A stretch of DNA of 6,754 nucleotides from Treponema sp. (GCA_017421145.1 JAFOTA010000061.1:1-6754), one strand, 5' to 3'. Numbered from the stretch's first letter, positions 1 to 6,698 are shown. Program-made: numbers and translations. Notes: generated from the sequence alone by a model not told the origin.

Positions 1-761
1 ATCCACCCGGTACCAAGATTGCCTGACGCAACCTCTTTTGCAACGGAGGAAATATCCTTGTATTCAGAAGGAGGATCGGTTATAAAATTTGCCGTCATAC
101 GGTAATCTGCATTCGGGTGGTACAGGACGGTTCCGTCAGACGCAAGCATCCATCCGTATCCGCTCTTTCCAATCTTGATTTTCGAAAATTCATCCGTCAG
201 GTCATTCAGAAAAATCACGCCTGCAAGCATCGCAATCGTCCTGCCGTCCCTTTTTACGGCGCGGGCAATATGAACGACGGGCTTTCCGTTAGTACGTGAA
301 ATGACAGGATTGTCAATGAACGAATCCTTTCCGTTTTTCATGATTTCAATAAAATAATCCCGGTTTGCGATGTCGGTTTGAGAGCCGATGTCGTTATGTG
401 AAATTCCATCGGAGCCTGCAAGCATTATGTAATCAAAATCTTTCGAGCGGTCAGACTCATGCGCCACAAGCCATGCTGCCATATCTTCGAAAGTACCGGT
501 TTTCATTACGTCGGCATTGACATAATAGTCAAGCTCCTTTTGGTAGCCCCACAAAGTTTTTTCAATCGAACGGGCGTGTCCTTTTACGACCTCTTCGTAT
601 ACTGCAGAATCTTCCTTTATAATGTTGTATTGCGCTGAAGCCGAAATAAGCGTAATCTGCACGAGCGTAAAAATCACGATGGTTCCGCCTATGCTCAAAA
701 GCAGCATCAAAAGCAGGCTTGATTTTTTTATCTTGCCTTGCAAATTATTTTTATCATTCAT
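1..761 (-). CDS. dCache-domain membrane sensor protein (probable methyl-accepting chemotaxis protein), 3' part missing
   Basis: The first 253 codons of a longer gene read off the left edge. The start ATG has an AGGGGA ribosome site at 768-773, 6 nt upstream. A short basic N-terminus (residues 1-13) precedes one membrane helix (about 14-40). The extracytoplasmic part that follows has double-Cache features: a membrane-proximal helix, then YIMLAGSDG (111-119), NRDYF (133-137), an NGKPVVHIARAV strand pair (158-169), a LAGVIFLNDL stretch (179-188), and GKSGYGWMLASDGTVLYHP (198-216). Known for the family: such domains bind small ligands outside the cytoplasmic membrane and signal through a second helix. 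Inferred: the missing part is most likely HAMP plus an MCP signalling domain, but a GGDEF or kinase output is possible. It lies 48 nt behind the reductase gene with no terminator between, so it may be the third gene of that operon. The ligand cannot be told. Confidence 0.85.
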   Translation of the reverse strand, partial: MNDKNNLQGKIKKSSLLLMLLLSIGGTIVIFTLVQITLISASAQYNIIKEDSAVYEEVVKGHARSIEKTLWGYQKELDYYVNADVMKTGTFEDMAAWLVAHESDRSKDFDYIMLAGSDGISHNDIGSQTDIANRDYFIEIMKNGKDSFIDNPVISRTNGKPVVHIARAVKRDGRTIAMLAGVIFLNDLTDEFSKIKIGKSGYGWMLASDGTVLYHPNADYRMTANFITDPPSEYKDISSVAKEVASGNLGTGW

Positions 762-809
762 TTTGAGTCCCCTAATAATTTATTTTGAAAATCCAAAAGC
801 ATCTTTTCA

Positions 810-1796
810 TCAAAGACTTATACCGTCGATTTCCGCCAATTCTTCCTTCGTGAAACAAGTGTTTTCAATTGCCTTTATATTGTCAAGAATCTGCTCCGGC
901 TTTGACGCTCCGATCAAAACAGACGTTACGCCGTCATCCTTTAAAATCCAAGCAAGAGCCATTTCTGCTAGAGTCTGATTCCTTTTCTGTGCAATCCCGT
1001 TCAGCCTGATGATTTTTTCCCGGTTTTCTTCAACGGCATTTTCCTTTAAAAAGCGTCCGTCGGTTTTTACGCGGCTGTCTTCAGGAATGTCCTTCAAATA
1101 ACGGTCGGTGAGAAGCCCCTGTGCAAGCGGTGAAAAACAGATCACTCCCTTGCCGAGTTTTTTTGCACCGTCTTTCAAGCCGTTCGTTTCTATGGTTCTG
1201 TCAAAAATATTATACTTGTTCTGATTTATGATGAACGGAACATTCTGTGCGCTCAAAATCTTCTGGGCTTCTTCAAGAGTCTTGCCGTCATAATTCGAAA
1301 GGCCTACGTACAATGCCTTGCCGCTTCTGACAATCTGTGCAAGCGCACCCATGGTTTCTTCAAGCGGAGTAGAGGGATCCATCCTGTGATGATAGAAAAT
1401 ATCCACATAATCAAGACCCATGCGCATGAGACTCTGGTCAAGCGACGCAATCAGATATTTTCTGCTGCCGCCGTCACCATAAGGACCTTCCCACATCCTG
1501 TAGCCGGCTTTCGTGCTGATTATGAGTTCATCGCGGTAGGGCTTGAAATTTTCCTTGAAAATCAGTCCGAAATTTTTTTCCGCGCTTCCGATTTCAGGGC
1601 CGTAATTGTTTGCCAAATCAAAATGAGTGATTCCGTTGTCAAATGCAGTGTAGCACATTTTCTTCATGTTGGAATAGTTTGCGCTGTCACCAAAATTGTG
1701 CCAGAAACCGAGCGAAACTTCAGGAAGCATAAGCCCGCTGTTTCCGCATCTCCTGTACTTCATTTTTGAATACCTTGTATCATCTGCCGTATACAT
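810..1796 (-). CDS. gpr: Aldo/keto reductase, YghZ/Gpr (L-glyceraldehyde 3-phosphate reductase) type
   Basis: This is a cytoplasmic NADPH-dependent carbonyl reductase. It matches the E. coli Gpr (YghZ) protein as I remember it along nearly its whole length, including the LGFWHNFG, GITHFDLANNYGP, RDELIISTKAGY, GGSRKYL-ASLDQSL-RMGL and FSPLAQGLLT blocks. The catalytic tetrad of the family is present: Asp62, Tyr67, Lys98 and His139, numbered from the upstream Met at 1802. The cofactor-binding IGASKPEQ-DN segment is at 297-308. Family members reduce L-glyceraldehyde 3-phosphate and methylglyoxal-like aldehydes and are structurally close to the potassium-channel beta subunit. I chose the ATG at 1796 rather than the in-frame ATG at 1802: the AGGAG at 1803-1807 touches the 1802 codon but sits 6 nt from 1796, the spacing used by other genes here, and the 1796 start gives an N-terminus close to E. 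coli's. The protein ends about 13-16 residues before E. coli Gpr, at tandem TGA TGA codons. It lies 20 nt behind the diguanylate cyclase. Confidence 0.93.
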   Translation of the reverse strand: MYTADDTRYSKMKYRRCGNSGLMLPEVSLGFWHNFGDSANYSNMKKMCYTAFDNGITHFDLANNYGPEIGSAEKNFGLIFKENFKPYRDELIISTKAGYRMWEGPYGDGGSRKYLIASLDQSLMRMGLDYVDIFYHHRMDPSTPLEETMGALAQIVRSGKALYVGLSNYDGKTLEEAQKILSAQNVPFIINQNKYNIFDRTIETNGLKDGAKKLGKGVICFSPLAQGLLTDRYLKDIPEDSRVKTDGRFLKENAVEENREKIIRLNGIAQKRNQTLAEMALAWILKDDGVTSVLIGASKPEQILDNIKAIENTCFTKEELAEIDGISL

Positions 1797-1802
1797 AAAC
1801 AT

Positions 1803-1807
1803 CTCCT
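1803..1807 (-). promoter_or_regulatory. Ribosome binding site that decides the reductase start
   Basis: AGGAG on the minus strand directly abuts the ATG at 1802 (no spacer) but is 6 nt from the in-frame ATG at 1796. Spacing of 6 nt also occurs for the genes starting at 761, 4455, 6596 and 6739, so the downstream ATG is the likelier start. Confidence 0.7.
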
Positions 1808-1816
1808 ATAACTGTT

Positions 1817-2899
1817 TTATTTCCTTCTTTCAATATGCATGGATCTGTAGTAATTTGCCTTTGCTTCGTACATCATCCTGTCAGATTCAAGCACAAGCTC
1901 ATCTATGCTCAGTCCCGGATGTCCTCTTGATGACATGATTCCGTATGAAACTGAAAGCGCATCCACGGTTTTTCCTTTCCATGAAGCGACCATTTTGCTG
2001 AAATCTTCCGCAACCTTATTTTCAATCTCCGGCACGTCCGAAACTATCGCAATGAACTCGTCGCCACCGGTTCTATAGCAGTCACCGTATTTTCCGAAAG
2101 TCTGCAAAAAACATCTGCTGGTTGCCTTTATAAGCTCATCGCCCGCAGTATGACCGAGGTTGTCGTTCGTTTTTTTAAGATTGTTTATATCGACCGTTAT
2201 CACCGCGACCGGCTTGAACTGATGCCTTAGGCTTTCAAGCTTTGCTTCAAACTTGCGCCTGTTTCCAAGACCCGTCATCTGGTCAGTGAACGAAAGGAAT
2301 TCATTTATGCTGTCGCTTTCATATTTTGAAGCCCTGATTGTCATTATGTAGGTTCCCGTTGCCATGCTTAGGCATCCGTATATGCATGCGTTGACCAGAT
2401 TTGCAGTGAGTATGCTTCCGGTCTGCAACTTCATCGCCACGACAATGTAAGCAAGCGTTGCGTAAATCACCAGAAAAATGAATCCGATCGGTTTTATATG
2501 GAAGAGACTTGAAATGATCATGAGGATGACGAAAAACGATACCGTCCTGTTTTCCGGGGTAAGCACAGGCCCCAGGTATATTCCGAAAAAAAGCAGCGCG
2601 GCCATAAAAAGATAGACGCTTACGGTCACAACAATCTTGTATTTTTTTCCCAGAGTGATGGAAACAACATGCATGATGACGAAAAAAATGAAGCTTGCAA
2701 TATACGCCGGTATATTGCCGTGCATTTCGTCCGTCCTGGAAAATGCATACATGGTGACAAAGAGAAAAGTGAGCATGGCGATAATCGAAAAACCCTTTAT
2801 GTTTTTCCTGTTAGTCAGAGAGATTGCATCGCCTATTTTTTTATATGACTCTTTATCCAATCCGGCATAAAGAAACAAATTTCTAATCTTATTAAGCAT
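1817..2899 (-). CDS. Membrane-anchored diguanylate cyclase (GGDEF domain)
   Basis: The protein should make cyclic-di-GMP from two GTP. About six hydrophobic helices (roughly 36-54, 62-83, 88-110, 117-134, 138-156, 163-187) form an N-terminal membrane module that I do not recognise as a named sensor family. The C-terminal GGDEF domain (about 202-355) carries DQMTGLGNRRKF (206-217), the metal-binding Asp237 in VDINNLKKTND, the LGHTAGDEL nucleotide segment (248-256), an intact RTGGDEF signature (276-282) and a closing MYEAK motif (343-347), so it looks catalytically active. The inhibitory RxxD site normally ending five residues before GGDEF is absent: the residues there are GKYGDCYRT. No EAL or HD-GYP domain is present. 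The ribosome site is poor: GACGGA with only a 3 nt gap, inside a predicted hairpin. It is first in a likely operon with the reductase 20 nt downstream. Confidence 0.93.
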   Translation of the reverse strand: MLNKIRNLFLYAGLDKESYKKIGDAISLTNRKNIKGFSIIAMLTFLFVTMYAFSRTDEMHGNIPAYIASFIFFVIMHVVSITLGKKYKIVVTVSVYLFMAALLFFGIYLGPVLTPENRTVSFFVILMIISSLFHIKPIGFIFLVIYATLAYIVVAMKLQTGSILTANLVNACIYGCLSMATGTYIMTIRASKYESDSINEFLSFTDQMTGLGNRRKFEAKLESLRHQFKPVAVITVDINNLKKTNDNLGHTAGDELIKATSRCFLQTFGKYGDCYRTGGDEFIAIVSDVPEIENKVAEDFSKMVASWKGKTVDALSVSYGIMSSRGHPGLSIDELVLESDRMMYEAKANYYRSMHIERRK

Positions 2900-2929
2900 A
2901 AATCCGTCTTATAGGATACCACGGATTCA
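2899..2929 (-). repeat. Inverted repeat able to form a hairpin over the diguanylate cyclase start
   Basis: On the minus strand AATCCGT (2927-2921) pairs perfectly with ACGGATT (2907-2901) across a 13 nt loop. In RNA a G-U pair (2928/2900) and a U-A pair (2929/2899) extend the stem so that it takes in the A of the start codon. The only SD-like bases (GACGGA, 2908-2903) lie in the right arm. This is seen in the sequence. Regulation of translation, or alternatively a DNA operator, is inference. Confidence 0.5.
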
Positions 2930-2948
2930 GATATTATGCAAATATTAA

Positions 2949-2960
2949 TTTAAGCTTAAA
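2949..2960. repeat. Perfect 12-bp palindrome TTTAAGCTTAAA in the divergent promoter region
   Basis: Every base matches its reverse complement. It lies between the divergent diguanylate cyclase and MBL-fold genes. Its centre is 24 bp from that of a second perfect 12-bp palindrome, and both share an AGCT core. It is a candidate binding site for a dimeric regulator. The AT-rich composition makes chance occurrence easier for this one. Confidence 0.4.
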
Positions 2961-2972
2961 AACCTGCCCCAG

Positions 2973-2984
2973 AATCAGCTGATT
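2973..2984. repeat. Perfect 12-bp palindrome AATCAGCTGATT in the divergent promoter region
   Basis: This is fully self-complementary and ends where the -35 region of the rightward MBL-fold promoter would begin (about 2984-2990). That is where a repressor or activator could act. Operator function is inferred from position and symmetry only. Confidence 0.4.
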
Positions 2985-3007
2985 TCTTCCCATTAAAACG
3001 ATAATCT

Positions 3008-3013
3008 TATAAT
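3008..3013 (+). promoter_or_regulatory. TATAAT -10 box directly in front of the MBL-fold gene
   Basis: A consensus TATAAT ends 2 nt before the ATG at 3016 and 8 nt before the ATG at 3022. The -35 position (about 2984-2990, TTCTTC-like) is a poor match. If the box is used, transcription would begin about 3020-3022, which gives a leaderless message starting at or next to the second ATG. Confidence 0.5.
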
Positions 3014-3015
3014 AT

Positions 3016-3966
3016 ATGCTGATGAAAAAAATTATTGAAAACGTTTACTACATTCCCGGGGATACGAACGTCGGGGTGATCAACGCACCAGACAAAAACG
3101 GAAACAACCTCTATCTGATCGACACGGGTCTGGATCCCGAAAACGGCGCTGATTTATGGAAAGAACTTGAATCGGAATTTTCACCGCGCGGAGGATTTAC
3201 CGTCCAGGCCATAATCAACACGCACGGACATTCCGACCATGTGGGGCTGAACCATTATATACAGGAGAGGACAAATGCAAGGATCTACATCTCCGAAGCC
3301 GAAGCCGTTCCGGTAAAAAAACAAAGCCTGAACATTGAGCGCATCTGGGGCGGAAGCTGCATACCACAGCTGAAAAAAAGATACACTCTGAAGGAAACTT
3401 TCGAACCGACGGACATCATCACAAGCGGCTCTTCGGTTCTGCTGCCGGACGGAAACAAGCTGACTTTCATTGATTTGTACGGTCATTCGCCTGAGCACCT
3501 CGGAATAATCTACAATGCGGAAAACGGAAAAAAAATCTTGTTCGCCGGGGATGCATTTCTTGGAATCGATGAGCTTGAAAAATGCAGGATTTCATATCAG
3601 GAATTTCCGCTTCAGGCACTGCGCACGATGAAAAAGCTCGCTGATTTTGATGCCGACCATTTCATACAGTCGCACGGCATAGTTCCGGAAAACCGTGAGC
3701 AGGCAAAAAAAATAATCAGGAAAAACATAAAGGCACTGGAAAATCTTTCTGATTTCATTTTAAAACTGACCGGAAGAAAAAAACGCACAGCCGAGCAGAT
3801 CGTTGAAAAAGCTTTCAAGGAATTTAAAATCTCCCTGCGTCCGGTAAGCTATGCGCTGATTTTTTCAACAGTAAAAAGCCTGCTTTCCGAACTGCATGAA
3901 GAAGGAGCTGTAGGAATCAACCTTTCAAAAGGAAGATTCTACTGGACTGGAAAAAAAAACTGGTGA
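3016..3966 (+). CDS. Metallo-beta-lactamase-fold hydrolase with C-terminal winged-helix domain
   Basis: This is a soluble metallohydrolase. The MBL domain (about 5-222) has the metal-binding signature THGHSDHVG (69-77; His70, His72, Asp74, His75), a second His157 in GHSPEHLG, the bridging Asp179 in FAGDAFLG, and His220 in QSHG, so both metal sites look complete. A helical region with KRTAEQIVEKAF and a hairpin ending GAVGINLSKGRFYW (297-310) forms a winged-helix-like tail. That tail resembles the one in LACTB2-type MBL proteins, some of which cut RNA, while other close relatives are thioester hydrolases such as glyoxalase II. The substrate cannot be chosen from sequence alone. There is no signal peptide. 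The start is either the ATG at 3016 or the one at 3022. Neither has a Shine-Dalgarno sequence, and a TATAAT sits just upstream, so the 3022 start as a leaderless message is plausible. The gene is convergent with the lipoprotein gene, with a 12 nt gap and no terminator. Confidence 0.9.
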   Translation: MLMKKIIENVYYIPGDTNVGVINAPDKNGNNLYLIDTGLDPENGADLWKELESEFSPRGGFTVQAIINTHGHSDHVGLNHYIQERTNARIYISEAEAVPVKKQSLNIERIWGGSCIPQLKKRYTLKETFEPTDIITSGSSVLLPDGNKLTFIDLYGHSPEHLGIIYNAENGKKILFAGDAFLGIDELEKCRISYQEFPLQALRTMKKLADFDADHFIQSHGIVPENREQAKKIIRKNIKALENLSDFILKLTGRKKRTAEQIVEKAFKEFKISLRPVSYALIFSTVKSLLSELHEEGAVGINLSKGRFYWTGKKNW

Positions 3967-3978
3967 CCGGAGGACGGA

Positions 3979-4455
3979 TCATTCGGACATCAAAAGCTTT
4001 GAGCGGTCAAGATAATAAATATAATCCTTTGACACGGAAATGACCCTGCCGTCCTTTTCAAGATTTTCAATCAGCTTGTCCAGTTCCTTGTCGGTCAGCT
4101 CAACCGGAGAAGAAAGAGAGCATGCTTTCATCATGGAATATTTATAGCCGACATCCAGGCCGAAATCTGCGGCAAGCTCATCAATCTGGGCGGGAGTGAC
4201 CGTATCTTCAAGAGTGACTATAAGCGTCTTGTGGGAATATTCCTGACCGGACTTGGAAATCCGCTTCAGCTGATCCGGCGTGCGCAAAGTTTCTGAAACA
4301 AAATCAGGATTCGCCTTTTCGAATTTTGAAACGTCTGCTTCAACGGTTTCCATGGGCATTTCGTTTTTTCCGGCATGAACAGATTCACATGAGGCAAGGG
4401 ACATCGCACTCAAAATCATGGCGGCAGAACTGATACTGAAAAATTTTCTATTCAT
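3979..4455 (-). CDS. Small lipoprotein with a subtilisin-propeptide / inhibitor I9-like domain
   Basis: The 158-residue protein begins with a basic MNRK, a hydrophobic stretch and a lipobox LASC with Cys23, so it should be lipid-anchored outside the cytoplasm (+2 residue Glu). After a polar linker (24-74), residues 75-150 follow the beta-alpha-beta-beta-alpha-beta order of subtilase prodomains: KTLIVTLED strand, TPAQIDELAADFG helix, DVGYKYSMMKACSLSSP strand pair, ELDKLIENLEKDG helix, and VISVSKDYIYYLD strand. The last segment parallels the family's V-x-x-V-x-x-D ending. Such domains act as folding chaperones and tight inhibitors of subtilisin-like proteases. Here no protease domain follows and none is in the window, so a free-standing inhibitor or trans-acting chaperone is inferred. 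I chose the start at 4455 because GAGGAA (4462-4467) lies 6 nt upstream and the signal peptide begins there. An in-frame extension to 4491 lacks such a site. The gene lies 74 nt behind the chemoreceptor. Confidence 0.8.
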   Translation of the reverse strand: MNRKFFSISSAAMILSAMSLASCESVHAGKNEMPMETVEADVSKFEKANPDFVSETLRTPDQLKRISKSGQEYSHKTLIVTLEDTVTPAQIDELAADFGLDVGYKYSMMKACSLSSPVELTDKELDKLIENLEKDGRVISVSKDYIYYLDRSKLLMSE

Positions 4456-4529
4456 CTTACATTCCTCAAAAACATAAACATAAGATTTCATAGATGGTTA
4501 CAGATGCGCTCCGCCGCTTTTTAATTCCG
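4456..4529 (-). other. Gap between chemoreceptor and lipoprotein genes
   Basis: Apart from the GAGGAA ribosome site at 4462-4467, I see no convincing promoter and no hairpin followed by a T-run on the minus strand. The lipoprotein may therefore be transcribed by read-through from the chemoreceptor promoter. Confidence 0.35.
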
Positions 4530-6596
4530 TCACGTCGTCTTGAACCTTGCGACATCGGCACCAAGCTTAGTAACGTTCACGTCAAATTCTTCGACGCACT
4601 TATCAAGCTGGTTTCCGCTCTTTACGACCTTCTGGGTATTTTCGGACATAGCTTCCATGCTTCCCTGCACGGCCTCAAGCGAAGAATGCAGTTTGTTCAT
4701 TTCATCAAGGACATGGTTGCTTCCGTCCGCCATCTTGACCGATGCACGCCTTACGTTTTCCGCAGTCCTGTCCATGTCTTCAAGGGAGCCGATGACATTG
4801 CGTGAATCTTTGTTTTGAGTTTCAAGCGAACGTCTGACAGACTGAACCAGATTGTCCGTTTCCTGAATGCGGGTCGAAACGCTTTCAAATGCCGAGCTTG
4901 ATTCCTGAGATGCCAAAACGATGTCACCGATGCTGTCCTGAATGTTCTTAAGCTGTTCACCGATCGTCTTGGACTGGCCGGATGAAGTTTCCGAAAGCTT
5001 TCTGATTTCATCTGCAACCACTGCAAAACCTTTTCCTGCCTCGCCTGCATGAGCCGCTTCGATTGCCGCATTCATTGCAAGAAGATTGGTCTGTTCCGCA
5101 ATCGATGCAATTGCCGTGTTTGCTTCCTGAAGCATCTGGGACTGCTGTTCAATCTGTGCGATGCGCTCGTTGACTTTCTGCTGCTTGGACAGTCCGCTCT
5201 GGGCTTCGTCGTCAAGCACGTTGAAAGCCGTTGCCATTGATTCCATGGATCCGCTTATCTGCTCAATGCTTTTAACGAGCTGTCCGACTGCCGAACTTGA
5301 TTCACCGATGATTTTCGTCTGAGCGTCTATCATTTCATTTACCGTGTTTATGCTTACGGCAACTTCCCTTACGACTTCCGCAGCTTCATTGAATCCGTTC
5401 GACTGATTTTCTATCTGCTCCTGGACATCACCGATGCTCAATCTGATTGAAGTCATTGAATCAGATACGGAGGCAACGCTTTCCTTCATGTTTCTTGATA
5501 CGACGTCGAGCGTGGAGCTTGTTTTTTTGATGGTTCCCATCATGTCCTGCATCTTTCCCATGAAGCTGTTGAAATTATTCACGATGCTGTGAATCGCTTT
5601 GAACGGAGTATATGCTTCAGTGCTAAGACGGCGGGTAAGGTCTGCATCACCGGACGCAAGGCTTTTTGCAGTTTCCTTAACTTCGGTAAGCGGCTGGAAA
5701 AGACTCCTTATGGAATATACGATCAGCAGGATGACTGCAATCAAAATGAACACGGAGAACGGAACTAGAGCATTCTGGAAAAACCCCTTTACCGTAAGCG
5801 GAACGAAAAGTACAAGCTGCCAACCGAGAGATTCAACCGGAGCCAGAAGATACACGCCGCGCATAGTCGAAATGCATTTTGATTCAGACGGGAAAAAATC
5901 GTCGGTACCGTTCAAATCCGGTAGGGCAGCCGTTATGAGCACTTTGTTCTCAAGGTCGTCAAGATTCCTGGACGCAGATATTTCCCTGTTTCCGTTGTAC
6001 ATGTACATGGTGACTCCGTCGTCAAGCGTCTTGTACATGGAGTTCACGAAATCATCCAGCTCGACACCGGTACCGGCAAGACCGACTGCCTTTTTGTTTT
6101 CATCGTAAACCAGGATGTCAATCCACATGAGGGTCTTTTTGATTCCGATGTCATAGTTCACGTCAAACTGGAAAGCCTGATTCCCGGAAAGCATTTTTGA
6201 ATACCAGGCATTGCCCGGATCGCTTTTGTCCAAATCATAAATGAATTCCATGTTTGAAAAATATTTCAGATCCTTGTCGGAAATCCAGAAAATGCGGTGT
6301 GAAGCAAAAGAATCCTGAAACGACTTGAATTCACGGAATGCCATGTTGCGCACATCCGGATCATCAGGATTTTTCATGTAATCTACAACGGCAGGCGACT
6401 GACACAACTGAACGGAAAGTTTTTTCTCCGGCAAAAGACCGTTTTCCAATTCAAGGATTTTTGTATATTCCATCAGTTCAAGCTGATCCTTTGCATTCCG
6501 TCTGAACAGCATGGTAGATGCAACTGCAACCGCCGCAAGACCGACAACCACAAAAATTACGGCTCCAACAACAAGAAATCTGTTTGTCGTTTTCAT
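4530..6596 (-). CDS. Methyl-accepting chemotaxis protein with dCache-type sensor domain
   Basis: This is a complete 688-residue transmembrane chemoreceptor. Helix TM1 is about 8-30. The extracytoplasmic dCache-like domain (31-270) includes AWYSKML (130-136), TLMWIDILVYD (155-165) and a GLAGTGVELDDF stretch (172-183). TM2 is about 275-297. HAMP (298-350) has Pro302 and GDADLTRRL (316-324), but AYTPF stands where an acidic pair is usual. The rest is a long coiled-coil hairpin whose tip (497-536) carries the family hallmark EQTNLLAMNAAIEAAHAGE and GKGFAVVADEIRKL, the contact site for CheA and CheW. The arms on either side of Glu513 are about 160-175 residues long, consistent with a 44- to 48-heptad class. 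There is no C-terminal CheR-docking pentapeptide; the protein ends FKTT. Two cysteines in the sensor domain (65 and 241) could form a disulfide. AGGAG at 6603-6607 lies 6 nt from the ATG, and a strong promoter precedes it. The ligand is unknown. Confidence 0.96.
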   Translation of the reverse strand: MKTTNRFLVVGAVIFVVVGLAAVAVASTMLFRRNAKDQLELMEYTKILELENGLLPEKKLSVQLCQSPAVVDYMKNPDDPDVRNMAFREFKSFQDSFASHRIFWISDKDLKYFSNMEFIYDLDKSDPGNAWYSKMLSGNQAFQFDVNYDIGIKKTLMWIDILVYDENKKAVGLAGTGVELDDFVNSMYKTLDDGVTMYMYNGNREISASRNLDDLENKVLITAALPDLNGTDDFFPSESKCISTMRGVYLLAPVESLGWQLVLFVPLTVKGFFQNALVPFSVFILIAVILLIVYSIRSLFQPLTEVKETAKSLASGDADLTRRLSTEAYTPFKAIHSIVNNFNSFMGKMQDMMGTIKKTSSTLDVVSRNMKESVASVSDSMTSIRLSIGDVQEQIENQSNGFNEAAEVVREVAVSINTVNEMIDAQTKIIGESSSAVGQLVKSIEQISGSMESMATAFNVLDDEAQSGLSKQQKVNERIAQIEQQSQMLQEANTAIASIAEQTNLLAMNAAIEAAHAGEAGKGFAVVADEIRKLSETSSGQSKTIGEQLKNIQDSIGDIVLASQESSSAFESVSTRIQETDNLVQSVRRSLETQNKDSRNVIGSLEDMDRTAENVRRASVKMADGSNHVLDEMNKLHSSLEAVQGSMEAMSENTQKVVKSGNQLDKCVEEFDVNVTKLGADVARFKTT

Positions 6597-6616
6597 TTTT
6601 TGCTCCTAATTTATAC

Positions 6617-6644
6617 ATTATAAGTCAAAAAAAAATTATTTCAA
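6617..6644 (-). promoter_or_regulatory. Sigma70-type promoter of the chemoreceptor gene
   Basis: On the minus strand TTGAAA (6644-6639, five of six to the -35 consensus) is followed after 16 nt by a perfect TATAAT (6622-6617). The spacer is a run of A/T with nine consecutive T. Transcription would begin near 6610, leaving a leader of about 15 nt with the AGGAG. It is a housekeeping-type promoter; I see no sigma28 motif. Confidence 0.7.
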
Positions 6645-6656
6645 GGTATTTAAAAC

Positions 6657-6683
6657 AAATGATACGGCGGGTTTCTATCATTT
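6657..6683. repeat. 8-bp inverted repeat in the second divergent intergenic region
   Basis: AAATGATA (6657-6664) and TATCATTT (6676-6683) are perfect reverse complements around an 11 nt GC-rich loop. The right arm overlaps where the -35 of the rightward promoter (-10 at 6699-6704) would lie. The left arm is 12 bp upstream of the chemoreceptor -35. It could be an operator. A T-run follows the right arm, but the AT-only stem is a weak terminator. Confidence 0.4.
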
Positions 6684-6698
6684 TTTCAGCTTTTTTGA

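Noticed and set aside
783..812. TTTTG/CAAAA mini-hairpin and tandem TGA stops after the reductase, with eight further sense codons in frame
   Set aside because: The 5-bp A/T-dominated stem is too weak for a terminator. Two consecutive stops make read-through or a simple frameshift unlikely, and the eight codons do not resemble the C-terminus of E. coli Gpr.
622..978. Open frame on the plus strand across the sensor/reductase junction
   Set aside because: It lies opposite two well-supported minus-strand genes, has no ribosome site, and its translation shows no recognisable domain.
2979..3000. Possible -35 box for the MBL-fold gene
   Set aside because: The best hexamers at 16-18 nt from TATAAT match TTGACA at only two or three positions, so I do not call a full promoter there.
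4506..4522. GC-rich stretch followed by five T on the plus strand, resembling an intrinsic terminator
   Set aside because: Only a 3-bp stem (GCG/CGC) can form, and no plus-strand gene ends there. On the minus strand, where genes run, there is no T-run after it.
4751..5071. Second minus-strand frame inside the chemoreceptor signalling domain
   Set aside because: The chemoreceptor frame in the same stretch encodes the family's most conserved tip motif. The alternative frame has a composition expected from a frame-shifted reading and no start signals.
5599..6108. 170-codon open frame on the plus strand inside the chemoreceptor gene
   Set aside because: It is antisense to the conserved dCache, TM2 and HAMP coding region, with a serine/arginine-rich translation typical of a shadow frame and no upstream SD.
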